From Rhodanobacter sp. FDAARGOS 1247 (GTDB lineage: Bacteria; Pseudomonadota; Gammaproteobacteria; Xanthomonadales; Rhodanobacteraceae), in NCBI RefSeq assembly GCF_016889805.1, contig NZ_CP069535.1, positions 2,976,001 through 3,040,000 on the forward strand: 64,000 nucleotides of DNA, given 5' to 3'. The notes under the pieces were generated by a model, which was not told the DNA's origin, searched no databases, and worked only from the letters and a program-made list of their open reading frames with translations. Below, in pieces: positions 9,482 through 19,600 of this stretch (positions are counted from its first letter, which is position 1; the number at the start of each line of letters is the position of its first letter). Position numbers and translations under genes: made by a program.

Positions 9482-11374
9482 ATGACCGACCTTTCCCGCT
9501 ATCCCCATCTGGCCGCGATCGAGGCACCAGCCGATCTGCGCCGCGTACCCGATGACGAGCTGCCCGCCGTCGCCGACGAGCTGCGACAGTTCCTGATCGA
9601 GTCGGTCGCCAGTTCCGGCGGCCACTTCGGCGCGGGCCTGGGCGTGGTCGAGCTCACCGTGGCCCTGCACCACGAATTCGATACCCCGAACGATCGCCTG
9701 GTATGGGACGTGGGTCATCAGTGCTACCCGCACAAGATCCTCACCGGCCGCCGCGACCGCATCACCACGATCAAGAAGAAGGACGGCCTGGCGCCGTTCC
9801 CGCGCCGCGAGGAAAGCGAGTACGACACCTTCGGCGTCGGCCATTCGTCGACCTCGATTTCCGCCGCGCTGGGCATGGCGATCGCCGCGCAGCGCAAGGG
9901 CGACCACCGCAAGGTGGTGGCGGTGATCGGCGACGGCGCGATGACCGCCGGCATGGCGTTCGAAGCGCTGAACCACGGCGGCGACGTGGAACCGGACATG
10001 CTGGTGGTGTTCAACGACAACGGCATGTCGATCAGCGAGAACGTCGGCGCGATGACCAAGATGATGGCCCGCGCGATGGCCAGCCGCCGCCTGAACCAGC
10101 TGCGCGAGCGGGCCAAGCGGGCGATCCCCAAGCAGTCATTCATGGGCCGCTTCTTCAAACGCTGGGAAGAACATGCCAAGGGTATGTTCGTGCCCTCCAC
10201 CTTGTTCGAGGAACTGGGCTTCCACTACACCGGCCCGATCGACGGCCACAACATGCCGCAGTTGCTGCAGGCGCTGCGCACGGTGAAGAACCTGCCCGGC
10301 CCGCAGCTGCTGCACGTGATCACCACCAAGGGCAAGGGCTACGCCCCGGCCGAAGAGGCGCAGATCGAATACCACGCGGTCGGTCCGTTCGACCCGCAGG
10401 CCGGCCTGGTGAAAAAGAACACGCCAGCCAAGCCCACCTATACCGACATCTTCGGCAACTGGCTGTGCGACCAGGCCGCGGCCGACCCGCGCCTGCTGGC
10501 GATCACCCCGGCGATGCGCGAAGGTTCCGGCCTGGTTCGGTTCTCGAAGGAGTACCCGGACCGCTACTTCGACGTGGCGATCGCCGAGCAGCACGCGGTG
10601 ACGCTGGCCGCCGGCATGGCCTGCGAAGGCGCCAAGCCCGTCGTGGCGATCTATTCCACCTTCCTGCAGCGCGCCTACGACCAGGCCATCCACGACGTGG
10701 CGCTGCAGAACCTCGACGTCACCTTCGCGATCGACCGCGCCGGCGTGGTCGGCCCGGACGGCGCGACGCATTCGGGCAGCTTCGATCTCTCTTTCCTGCG
10801 CTGCCTGCCCAACTTCGTGATCATGGCGCCCGCCGACGAAAACGAATGCCGCGCGATGCTTTCCACCGGCTTCCAGTACACCGGGCCCGCCGCGATCCGC
10901 TACCCGCGCGGCACCGGTCCCGGTGTCGCCATCAGCGAGCAGCTCGACACCTTGCCGATCGGCAAGGCCGACCTGCGTCGCCGCGGCCACGGCCTGGCCC
11001 TGCTCAGTTTCGGCGCGATGCTGCCCGCCGCCAGCACGATCGCCGCCGAGCTCGACGCGACCCTGGTCAACATGCGTTTCGTGAAGCCGCTGGACGAGGC
11101 GATGATCGTGGAGCTGGCGAAGACCCACGACGCCTTCGTCACCCTGGAAGACAACGCGGTCGCCGGCGGCGCCGGCTCGGCCGTGGCCGAATGCCTGGCC
11201 GCCCACGGCATCGCCCAGCCGATCCTGCATCTTGGCCTTCCAGACGTCTATCTGGAACACGGCAGCCGCGAGGAAGTGCTGACGATGGCCGGGCTGGACC
11301 TGCCCGGCATCCGCCACGCGATCCATGCGCGCTTCCCGACGCTGTGCGCGGGCAGCATGGCCAGCACCGGCTGA
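9482..11374 (+). CDS. dxs: 1-deoxy-D-xylulose-5-phosphate synthase
   Basis: A 630-residue thiamine-diphosphate enzyme condensing pyruvate and glyceraldehyde 3-phosphate, the first step of the MEP isoprenoid pathway in the cytosol. Seen: [18 protein letters not shown], the ThDP-binding motif [32 protein letters not shown], and the transketolase pyrimidine domain [15 protein letters not shown] with [17 protein letters not shown]. Length fits the family. The ATG at 9482 fits [10 protein letters not shown] and excludes an upstream in-frame extension without similarity. It appears monocistronic. Confidence 0.97.
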   Translation: MTDLSRYPHLAAIEAPADLRRVPDDELPAVADELRQFLIESVASSGGHFGAGLGVVELTVALHHEFDTPNDRLVWDVGHQCYPHKILTGRRDRITTIKKKDGLAPFPRREESEYDTFGVGHSSTSISAALGMAIAAQRKGDHRKVVAVIGDGAMTAGMAFEALNHGGDVEPDMLVVFNDNGMSISENVGAMTKMMARAMASRRLNQLRERAKRAIPKQSFMGRFFKRWEEHAKGMFVPSTLFEELGFHYTGPIDGHNMPQLLQALRTVKNLPGPQLLHVITTKGKGYAPAEEAQIEYHAVGPFDPQAGLVKKNTPAKPTYTDIFGNWLCDQAAADPRLLAITPAMREGSGLVRFSKEYPDRYFDVAIAEQHAVTLAAGMACEGAKPVVAIYSTFLQRAYDQAIHDVALQNLDVTFAIDRAGVVGPDGATHSGSFDLSFLRCLPNFVIMAPADENECRAMLSTGFQYTGPAAIRYPRGTGPGVAISEQLDTLPIGKADLRRRGHGLALLSFGAMLPAASTIAAELDATLVNMRFVKPLDEAMIVELAKTHDAFVTLEDNAVAGGAGSAVAECLAAHGIAQPILHLGLPDVYLEHGSREEVLTMAGLDLPGIRHAIHARFPTLCAGSMASTG

Positions 11375-11510
11375 CACCGCCTCACACCGGTCGCCCAATG
11401 TGACGTGGCGCACATCGCTGGCCATCGCCGGCGATGCCTTACTGCCCGCGAGCCCCGCCACGATTACGCTGCGTTGAGCTTTGAAGAAAACCTCCAGGGA
11501 AGGAGTTGCG

Positions 11511-12878
11511 ATGCCGTTGGCCACGTCGATACAGGACTCATGGAACCAGCTCGAGCGCTGGGCAGGCCGCCAGATATCCGGCGCCCGCAATGAAGCCAGA
11601 CTGATCTCCGCGCGGGCCGATGCCCTCCAGCTTGCCATCACGCTTTCCGAAGGCCTGGCGGTCTATCGCATCCTTCGCGACTTCCAGCATCTCGACCTCG
11701 ACGCCGTCGTCAACGACATCGTCGCCGTGCTGCGCCAATGCCTGATCGTGATGCTGACCAGCACCGGCGGCGGCGCACTCATCGGCGGCGTCGCCGGCGG
11801 CGTGTTCGGCGTGGGCGTCGGCGCCGCCCCGGGAGTCGTCATCGGCGCGGCGGCCGGCGCGCAGATGGGCGAATGGATCCTCATCTTCATGGGGCTCAGG
11901 GCGCTCAGCGAATACATCGTGCGGGACATGCCCGACATCGCCCGCGCCTACTGGGACGGCATCCGCCTGGCCTGGTCCGCCGCCTCCCCGTCACCGCTGC
12001 CGCAGCAACCCATCCGCGTCGACCGCTTCGCGATCCAGCACGCCGCCGAAAAAATCGCCCGCGCCCACGTCGCCATGTTCGTCCTCCTGCTGATGGGCAT
12101 CCTCGCCTACCTGGCCAAGGGCCGCGGCGACATGGGCCAACTGGCCGAAGGCGTCCGCAGCAGCCGGATGGGACCGAAGTTCGCGGACTGGATGGTGAGG
12201 AATGAGGGGAGGCTGAAGGCAGAGCCGCGGCTGCGCGAAGGAATCTTGCAAACGACACGCGAAAGCTCCAACGACATTGCAGTCGCATCCAGACCGCGCA
12301 ATCCTCCCAGCCCCAAAAGAGCGCCAGAGCCAAGGAATGTCACGGAGAAGTCCGGAGGAAAACCAGCTCCCGACGGATTTCGCACATACAAAACGCATGG
12401 AATAAACGAAAACCCCATGCTCACACCCGAAGGGCGCAGCATGGTCGCTCAGTACGAAAAGCAGGGGTTCACCCGTGACGAAGCAATCCTGAAGACTAGG
12501 CAGCTTATGGAAAGCGGCTCAACACGACCATTGCCCAATCCCGTTGAAACAGGTGACAAATTCTACAAAGTGGTACCGAAGAATTCGATGCCAGGACCCA
12601 ACTCGGAATTTTGGATGAGCAAGAGGGAGATGGAATCCTTGCGCGGCTTGAACGCGGATCAAATCGGTGATTGTCTTGGACTTCCACTCGAAAGCCAGCA
12701 GGTCGGGGAATTTGATGTTGTACAGATAACAGCCATCCGGCCAAGCATGTCCTATACATCACGCATTGCCCCCACAACCCAAAATGGCTGGGCACAGAGT
12801 GGCGGCAAGGTACAAACGCTTCTTACCGATCGCAGCTCATTCAATGCACCAAGCCGTACCGGCATAAAGTTTCCCTAG
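11511..12878 (+). CDS. Probable polymorphic toxin (glycine-zipper N-terminal module plus variable C-terminal domain)
   Basis: A 455-residue protein with modular structure. The N-terminal part (residues about 1-230) is helical with a glycine-zipper membrane segment (GGVAGGVFGVGVGAAPG) and a further hydrophobic stretch MFVLLLMGILAYLAKG. From memory it resembles DUF6861-type N-termini of type VI effectors; this was not verified. A proline/charged linker (PRNPPSPKRAPEPR) leads to a C-terminal domain from about residue 290, with TGDKFYKVVP, EFWMSKREMESLRG and GWAQSGGKVQTLL. Base composition shifts from very GC-rich to near-balanced around 12,230, as expected if the C-terminal toxin was exchanged. 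The start is fixed by GAAGGAG upstream of 11511. No secretion genes lie nearby. Confidence 0.6.
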   Translation: MPLATSIQDSWNQLERWAGRQISGARNEARLISARADALQLAITLSEGLAVYRILRDFQHLDLDAVVNDIVAVLRQCLIVMLTSTGGGALIGGVAGGVFGVGVGAAPGVVIGAAAGAQMGEWILIFMGLRALSEYIVRDMPDIARAYWDGIRLAWSAASPSPLPQQPIRVDRFAIQHAAEKIARAHVAMFVLLLMGILAYLAKGRGDMGQLAEGVRSSRMGPKFADWMVRNEGRLKAEPRLREGILQTTRESSNDIAVASRPRNPPSPKRAPEPRNVTEKSGGKPAPDGFRTYKTHGINENPMLTPEGRSMVAQYEKQGFTRDEAILKTRQLMESGSTRPLPNPVETGDKFYKVVPKNSMPGPNSEFWMSKREMESLRGLNADQIGDCLGLPLESQQVGEFDVVQITAIRPSMSYTSRIAPTTQNGWAQSGGKVQTLLTDRSSFNAPSRTGIKFP

Positions 12879-12888
12879 GAATCACGCC

Positions 12889-13287
12889 ATGCATAGAAGA
12901 TTAGTCAAACTGGATGAAAAGAATGGCTGGAGCTTCAGCGAGGTCGACGAGGTGCGTTTGCTGCGTGAGGCAAGGCTGGTTCGTCAGATCATCAAGCAAG
13001 ATGTACCGCCGGACGATCCGTATGGAATTCACCGTGAGTTGCTCCCCCTGATTGAAAGCATCATTGCCGGCAAACAAGGCTTGCCGCTTGCCAGCCAGTT
13101 CGAACCTGGGGAGCTGCGTTGGGCAAGACACGAAGGTACGTTGCCCGGTAACTATCAGGAATTTTTGCGCGCCGAGGCGAGCTTCTGGGTCACTGCGACA
13201 GGATCTCATCGCGAAGAGCCCGTCGAGGAACGCATCGACGGTGAACGTTATGCGTGGATGGACTTCGAGGATGATCCGTCATGTTGA
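12889..13287 (+). CDS. Probable cognate immunity protein
   Basis: 132 residues, starting 10 bases after the toxin stop with AGGA before the ATG, hence co-transcribed. No recognised family. It is acidic and soluble, with no signal peptide: NGWSFSEVDEVRLLREARLV at the N-terminus and EEPVEERIDGERYAWMDFEDD at the C-terminus. The immunity role is inferred only from position, size, acidity and AT-richer composition matching the toxin C-terminal domain. If the toxin acts in the cytoplasm, a soluble immunity protein is consistent. Confidence 0.55.
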   Translation: MHRRLVKLDEKNGWSFSEVDEVRLLREARLVRQIIKQDVPPDDPYGIHRELLPLIESIIAGKQGLPLASQFEPGELRWARHEGTLPGNYQEFLRAEASFWVTATGSHREEPVEERIDGERYAWMDFEDDPSC

Positions 13288-13506
13288 GATGAGTCACCTC
13301 ACTGCCTTTGCCATGGAGGAACTCTCAGGACATGGCGCAGGCAACAGATCGAAACGGTTGAACCCTACGACTCGACCATCAATGCTCTGGCCCTCAAATT
13401 TCGTGTGCTCAACCTCAGGATTGATCAGGATGCGGAGTACGAGATGGTGCTTGCGAACGGTGCCTGCTCGCTGACCATCCGGACCGAGAGGCATGACCAT
13501 GCATGA
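13288..13506 (+). pseudogene. Start-less reading-frame remnant after the immunity gene
   Basis: Directly after the immunity stop, the same frame stays open for 72 codons to a TGA at 13504. It contains a protein-like stretch (ETVEPYDSTINALALKFRVL, then RIDQDAEYEMVLANG) but no start codon with a ribosome site. It could be the C-terminal remnant of a second immunity gene left by toxin-domain exchange. It could also be the natural C-terminus of the immunity protein, cut off by a point-mutated stop. From 13,507 to 13,719 I see no gene, RNA or repeat. Confidence 0.35.
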
Positions 13507-13719
13507 CCTCCTGCATGGAAGATCATGGAAAGTAGCCAACTTCGACTGAGTCCACACAAATGGACAACCGTCAACTTCACTCGCCCGCCTGGACTTGGGG
13601 ACGAGTGCTCGACCTGGCGTTCTGCGGCCGTGCAGATTGGCAGGAAGTGATCGGTTGATGGCGCACATGCCGGTTCGACGGATCACACACTGCAATCCTT
13701 TCCCGACGGTTGCAGTTCC

Positions 13720-14805
13720 ATGCCCCCTCTGCATGTTTTTCGCGCACTGCTCGTATCTGCGCTGCTCGTCCTTCCCTTGCACGCAACAGCGCACGCTACT
13801 GACGAACACTTCAGGCCCTACGTGCCGCAACACGGGCGCGCGCGTCCTGTCGTCGCCGTGGTGGGCCAAAATGCCGGCACCGAGCTGACCGACTTCGTGA
13901 TTCCCTATGCGGTGCTGCAACGGTCGGGTGCCGTCGATGCGTTTGCCGTAGCGACGTTGCCCGGTTCGATGACGATGCGCCCGGCACTGCGCCTGCAGCC
14001 GGAGCTGGACATCAAGGCGTTCGATAAGCGTTTCCCCAAGGGGGCCGACTATGTCGTCGTCCCGGCGGTGGTCAAGCGCGATGACGCCGATTTGCTGAGG
14101 TGGCTGCGCGCGCAGTATGCGAAGGGGGCAACCCTGGTAAGCATCTGCGATGGCGCGCTCGTGGTGGCCAACAGCGGCTTGCTCAAGGGTCACCGCGCGA
14201 CAGCGCATTGGGCGACCGAGGGGCTGCGGCGCAAGAGCTATCCGGACACGACCTGGGTGCCCAACACGCGCTATGTCGTGGACGGCCGGCTGGTGTCGAG
14301 CGCGGGCATCAGTGCTGCGATACCCACCTCGCTCGCCTTGCTCGAGTCGATCGCCGGTCGCGAACGGGCCGCGCAAGTCGGCGCGCAGTTCGGCGTGACG
14401 ACATGGACGGCGGCACACGACAGCGACGTGTTCCACCCGCATCCAGGCAATCTTGGCGCGCTGCTGCGCATCAATGTCACGAACCGATGGTTTCATCGCG
14501 TGACACGGCTAGGCATGGCGTTGCAGCCCGGTATTGACGATGTGACGCTGGCGCTGACCGCCGACGCTTACTCGCGCACTGGCCGCAGCATGGTCTATGG
14601 CGTGTCGCCCCTGCCGCAGATACGCAGCGCGTCTGGGCTGATGTGGCTTCCCGACAACTCCCAGCTCGCCAGCACGCAGGAGCCTATTGAGCCGATCACG
14701 GCCACGCGCGACGCGCCGGTGTTCGACGCCGTGCTGGCGTCGCTCGATCGTCGCTACGGCCGCTCCACGGCACGCGGTGTTGCGATCGACTTTGAGTATC
14801 CTTGA
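13720..14805 (+). CDS. DJ-1/PfpI-family (GATase1-like) exported protein
   Basis: 361 residues with an N-terminal signal peptide (FRALLVSALLVLPLHATAHA). It has a DJ-1/PfpI alpha/beta fold: VAVVGQNAGTELTDFVIPYA, ADYVVVPAVVKRDD and the nucleophile-elbow motif VSICDGALVVANSGLL with its cysteine, followed by ATAHWATEGLR and SSAGISAAIPTSLALLE. The same order of motifs occurs in the downstream regulator, so the two genes share a domain. Beyond residue 230 the C-terminal part is unassigned. Its stop overlaps an upstream TTG alternative start of the next gene, implying an operon. Confidence 0.8.
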   Translation: MPPLHVFRALLVSALLVLPLHATAHATDEHFRPYVPQHGRARPVVAVVGQNAGTELTDFVIPYAVLQRSGAVDAFAVATLPGSMTMRPALRLQPELDIKAFDKRFPKGADYVVVPAVVKRDDADLLRWLRAQYAKGATLVSICDGALVVANSGLLKGHRATAHWATEGLRRKSYPDTTWVPNTRYVVDGRLVSSAGISAAIPTSLALLESIAGRERAAQVGAQFGVTTWTAAHDSDVFHPHPGNLGALLRINVTNRWFHRVTRLGMALQPGIDDVTLALTADAYSRTGRSMVYGVSPLPQIRSASGLMWLPDNSQLASTQEPIEPITATRDAPVFDAVLASLDRRYGRSTARGVAIDFEYP

Positions 14806-14843
14806 GCGCCTACGGAGCCACGAGCTCTTCGACGAGGACCGCC

Positions 14844-15827
14844 ATGACGACGCGCCCGCCACGCGTGGTTGCCGTAACCGCGCATCACCACATGAACCTG
14901 CTCGACCTGAGCGGCCCCCTGCAGGCGCTCGCTACCGCCAACCGGCAGGTCGAACCCGGCCAGCGCTATGACGTGCATGTGGTCTCCGCGGACGGCGGCG
15001 CGATCACCACCGGATGCGGGTTGCAGGTGCATACCGATACTTTCGCGTCGCTGCGTGGCCAACGGATCGACACCTTGATCGTTCCGGGCGGCTGTGCCGG
15101 ATCGCGATTCGAGACACCTGCCGCACTGGCCCGGTGGATCGGCGAGACGGCATCGTCGGTGCGGCGAGTGGCGTCGGTCTGCACGGGCGCCTTCGTGCTG
15201 GCGCAAGCGGGCCTGCTGGCCGGCCGCCGTGCCGCGACGCATTGGCACTGGGTGGAACAATTGCGCGCCCGTCATCCCGACGTACTGGTCGACGCCGACA
15301 GAATCTTCATCAAGGACGGGCCGATCTGGACGTCGGCCGGCGTCAGCGCCGGCATCGACCTCACACTGGCCTTGATCGAGGAAGACCTCGGCCACCGCCT
15401 CGCCATCGAGACGGCGCGGGAGCTCGTCGTGTTCGTGAAACGCGCCGGTGGCCAGTCGCAATTCAGCGTACCGCTGACGGCTCAGGCGAGTGGCGACGCG
15501 CGCTTTACCGATCTTCATGCCTGGATGGCCGCGCATCTTCGCCATGACTTGCGCGTGGATGTGCTGGCCGAACGTGCAGGCATGAGTCCACGCACCTTCG
15601 CTCGTACGTATGCCTCCAACGTAGGCCGCACGCCGGCGAAGACCGTGGATGCGATGCGGCTGGAAGCCGCGTGTCGCGCCCTGGAAGAGACCGCGCTGCC
15701 GATCAAGACCGTCGCTGCCACCGCAGGCTATGCCGACGAACAGGCGCTGCGGCGCGCATTCCTGCGTCGGCTTGGCGTGTCGCCCGGCGACTACCGCGCG
15801 CGCTTCTCGCGCCACGCGCTGGAGTGA
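14844..15827 (+). CDS. GlxA-type transcriptional regulator (DJ-1/PfpI domain plus AraC helix-turn-helix)
   Basis: About 327 residues. The N-terminal DJ-1/PfpI domain (VVAVTAHHHMNLLDLSGPL; VASVCTGAFVLAQAGLLAG; TSAGVSAGIDLTLALIEEDL) is followed by an AraC-type DNA-binding domain near residues 220-320 (LRVDVLAERAGMSPRTFART and VAATAGYADEQALRRAFLRR). This is the FtrA/GlxA architecture. The start at 14844 has AGGA upstream; a TTG at 14802 would give 14 more residues. Pairing with the exported homologue suggests a small ligand-responsive operon; the ligand is unknown. Convergent with prmC, with no spacer. Confidence 0.9.
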   Translation: MTTRPPRVVAVTAHHHMNLLDLSGPLQALATANRQVEPGQRYDVHVVSADGGAITTGCGLQVHTDTFASLRGQRIDTLIVPGGCAGSRFETPAALARWIGETASSVRRVASVCTGAFVLAQAGLLAGRRAATHWHWVEQLRARHPDVLVDADRIFIKDGPIWTSAGVSAGIDLTLALIEEDLGHRLAIETARELVVFVKRAGGQSQFSVPLTAQASGDARFTDLHAWMAAHLRHDLRVDVLAERAGMSPRTFARTYASNVGRTPAKTVDAMRLEAACRALEETALPIKTVAATAGYADEQALRRAFLRRLGVSPGDYRARFSRHALE

Positions 15828-16649
15828 TCAGCACTGTCCGCCGCTGACCCGATCACGCGACTCCAGATCCTGCGCCGTGAACACGTCGGCATAGCCGGCC
15901 AGCTCCAGCAATCCGCGCACCGCTTCACCCTGGTTCCAGCCATGCTCGAACAGCAGCCATCCGCCGGGGCGCAGGTGGTGACGGGCGTCGACGAGGATGC
16001 GGCGGATGTCGTCCAGGCCGTCGTCGCCCGAGGCCAGTGCGCTGGCCGGTTCGTGGCGAAGGTCGCCTTGCGCCAGGTGCGGGTCGGCGGCTTCGATGTA
16101 CGGCGGGTTGGAGACGATCAGCTCGAACTGCTGGCCGGCCAGTGGTGCCAGCCAGTCGCCATGCACGAAGGTGACGTTGTCGAGGTGGTGGCGTTGCGCG
16201 TTGCGCCTTGCCACCGCCAGGGCGGTGGCGCTGGCGTCGGTGGCGATCACTCGTGCCTGCGGCCGTTCGCTGGCGATCGCCAGCGCGATCGCGCCGCTGC
16301 CGGTGCCCAGGTCGACCACCTCGACGGGCGCCCTGTCGGGCAGTCGCTGAAGGGCGAGCTCGACCAGCAATTCCGTCTCCGGGCGCGGGATCAGGGTCGC
16401 CGGGGTCACCTCCAGGTCCAGCGTCCAGAAGCCGCGGCGACCGGTGAGGTAGGCCACCGGTTCGCCGGCTTCGCGCCGCGCGACGAGTTGACGGAAAGCC
16501 GTCTGGACGTCCGTCGCCAGCTCGTCGTCGGCGTGGGTGAACAGCCAGCCGCGCTCCTGCTGCAGCACGTGCAGGAGCAGCAGTTCGGCGTCGGCGCGCT
16601 CGCCGAGCCGTGCGGTGGCGTCCATCAGCGCATGGCGTACATCAGGCAT
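15828..16649 (-). CDS. prmC: Peptide chain release factor N5-glutamine methyltransferase
   Basis: A 273-residue SAM-dependent methyltransferase that methylates the GGQ glutamine of RF1/RF2. Seen: the helical N-terminal domain with [23 protein letters not shown] motif [17 protein letters not shown], and the catalytic NPPY in [12 protein letters not shown]. Length is normal. prmC usually follows prfA, but here it is preceded by a large envelope-protein gene whose stop overlaps its start by 8 bases, suggesting translational coupling. The start ATG at 16649 is set by this overlap. Confidence 0.94.
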   Translation of the reverse strand: MPDVRHALMDATARLGERADAELLLLHVLQQERGWLFTHADDELATDVQTAFRQLVARREAGEPVAYLTGRRGFWTLDLEVTPATLIPRPETELLVELALQRLPDRAPVEVVDLGTGSGAIALAIASERPQARVIATDASATALAVARRNAQRHHLDNVTFVHGDWLAPLAGQQFELIVSNPPYIEAADPHLAQGDLRHEPASALASGDDGLDDIRRILVDARHHLRPGGWLLFEHGWNQGEAVRGLLELAGYADVFTAQDLESRDRVSGGQC

Positions 16650-19600
16650 GCGGCGGCTCCGGATGCTTCGGCGGCAGCTGCGGCGGCGTCACGCCCGGCT
16701 TCGGCGGCGGCTTGCGCCAGTAGCCGCCGTGCGTCCATGACTTGAACGCCCACTGCAACCAGCCGATCAGCGCATTGGCCAGCCACAGCGCCCAGATGAG
16801 CATCGCCAGCTTGTAGAACCATAACGACACGCTGAGCACGCCACCGCCCGGCAGCACGCCGGCGCTCTGGTCGGCGAACCAGCGCAGGCTTGCGGCAGTC
16901 GAGCCGTTGCCGGCCACATGCATGTCGGGCAGGCCGAGCAGTCCCCTGGGCACCGCGGCGACCAACACCAGCAGGGCCAGCACGGTAAGCGCAGCCAGCC
17001 CGACCTGCAGCAGGTTGAAACGCGTGGTGTCCGCGTTCTCCGCCGGCGCGTGGCGTGCGCGCAAGCCCAGCAGGATCAGCCACAAGACCACCAGCGCGTA
17101 GGCGCTCCAGGCGAACGCGGAAAAGCCCAGCCCCAGCAGCAGCCAGTGGCGGAAGCGCAGCGGCGTCGGCGCGAAACGGGCCAGCAACCAGGCAGCCAGC
17201 AGCAGCACGACCAGCTGCGACCAATACAGCACGGCCGGTCCGGTGGTCGGCCCCCATGTCCACACCACCCAGCGATCCTGCGGCAGCTGCAGGTCGAGAT
17301 CGATATTGGCCACTGGTGCGTGCAGCGCGAACGTTGGCGTGCGCGTGCGCACGCCGACGCCATGCGGTTCGCGCAGGCGCAACGTGTAGACGTGTTCGCC
17401 AGGCAGCAGCGGCAGGCTGAGCTTGCCGTCGCGCACCGCCAGGTTGATGGCATCCTCGTCGCGGGTCGCTTCCAGCAGTTCGGCGCCGGCAGGCAGGTCG
17501 ATCACGTGCTCGCCGCCACGGGTGCTGCGCGCGCGCAGTTCCAGCGTGGTTTCGCTGACGCGTTCACCGGCCCGGCTGGTCACCTGCACGCCGTCGAATG
17601 CCAGGCTTTCGCCGGCGATCGCCGCCGGCTTGGCAAAGGTCAACTGCAACTTCTCGCCGGGCAGCGGCTGGAACTGCAGGCCCTCGTCACCGGCGCTGGT
17701 GGGTACGCCCTTCGCATCCACATGCCACATCGGCGCAGCAAGGATCTGCCATACCTCGGCACGCTCGCCCAGCGCCGGCGCTTCGAGCGTCAGCGTCGCG
17801 GCCTGGTCGAGCCGGCTGCTCCAGTGCACCTTCTGGCTGTTCGCGTTGAACGTGATGTTGATGCGGCCGTCCTTCACCAGCACGTCATCGCCCACCGGGT
17901 GCTCGCCCGGCAGCAACGGCAGCGTGACGCTGAAGCCGCCCTGCTGCGGGGCAACCCGCTCGACCACGTTCTCGACCGTCCAGTCGATGCCCAATTGCAG
18001 GCTGCGGGCCACCCGCACGTACGGCGGAAAACTCTGCGCGGGTGGCAAGTCCTTGCCGTCGCTGGCGGAGCGCAGGCGTTGCAAGGCGACGCTGTCGCCC
18101 AGCGCCCGGCCCTGGTCGACACCGGCCAGCGACCAGCCCTGCCCGTCGAACGCGATGTGTTGCGGACGCAGCGCGAAACGCAGGTTGGCGCTGTCGGTCG
18201 ACCCGATGCGGTAGCGCAGGCCGACCCGGTGCACGCCGCGATCCAGGCGCAGAAACAATTGATCGCCGATGCGCACGAGCGGCGCATCGGCATGGCCGTC
18301 CACGCTGACCTCGAGCAGTTGCAGACCGTCGTCGGCCTGCGGCAACGGAACGGCCACCGCCGCGCCGACGTGCGTCTCCAGCGCCACCGCCAGGGTGTCG
18401 CCGGCAGCCTGCAATTGCGCCTGGGCCACGGTGGCGCAGGCCGGCACGCACTTCGGCGCCTCGGTAAGCCTTCCGCGCAGCTGGTTCAGCAGTTGCTGGT
18501 CAGGCAGGCTCTGCGCATGCAGACCGACCGGCAGCAGCGCGATGCCCAGCAGCACGACGCCGGCCACGCCCACGCCGCGCCAGCGCTGGCGCAGCGGCAC
18601 CAGCAGCGGCGGGACCAGCCTGGCCAGCAGGACGGCCAGCAGGCCGACCATCGCCACCCGCAACAGGCGCACCAGCCAAGCCGGCGCAATGATCAGCCGG
18701 GTGCTCTGGCTCGTCGTCACCGGGCCGGACCAGCCGAGTTGGTAGTTGTTGCCCTGGTTCCACTGCGGCGTGCCGGCACCGGCCTGGACGATGCTGCGGC
18801 TGTCGATGTCGTTGCGCACCGTGGTGGACCCGCCACTCAGATTCTGCATCGATGAACCCGCTACGGTGACGGCACTCAGCGTTGCGCTTGAGTCGTCGCG
18901 CGACACCACACCTGGGGCCAACAGCGCAGTCGAACTCATCTCGCTAACCACTGGCGCTGATGCCGGCGGCGGTGGCAGTGGTGCCACCTGCTGTTTCATC
19001 TTCTGCTGCGCTCTCGCATAGACCTCTTCCCTCGCCGCCCGCTCGGCGTAACCCGCCGGGGCCATCCGGGCCTGGCTGCCTCCTTCCAGTTGCGGATGCA
19101 ATGCGTACTGCAACTGCGTCGCGGCGAACGGCAGCGTCCACAAAACCGCCAGCGCGAAGCCGGCCAGCGCGCCGAGTCGCGCCGTGGAGCGCAATCGCCC
19201 CTCGGGCAGCGCACGCAGCAACAAGGTCAGCGCCAGGGCGACAGCCAGCGTCCAGCGCGGCGCGCCGCCTTCATGCTGCGCCAGGGCCAGGAAAGCCGCG
19301 GCCAGCAGCGCCCACGGCCAGCCGAACAGGCGCCCGGCGAGCAGGGCGATCAGGGCAACCACGAACAGGTCAAGCAAGGTCCATTGCGCCACCCAGGAAT
19401 CGGGTGAACGGTCCACCCCCGGCGCACCGAGCAGACGGTAGCCGTACGGCAGATGCAAGGTGGCATCGATATCTTCCAGCGGCAGCTGCCAGCCGGAACT
19501 GGGAATCACCCCGCCGTGCGCGGGCAGGCGCAGGCCGGCGGCCAGATCAAGCTCCTGCTCGCGCAGCTCGACGCCGCTGCGACCGTGCTCGCCGGTGCTG

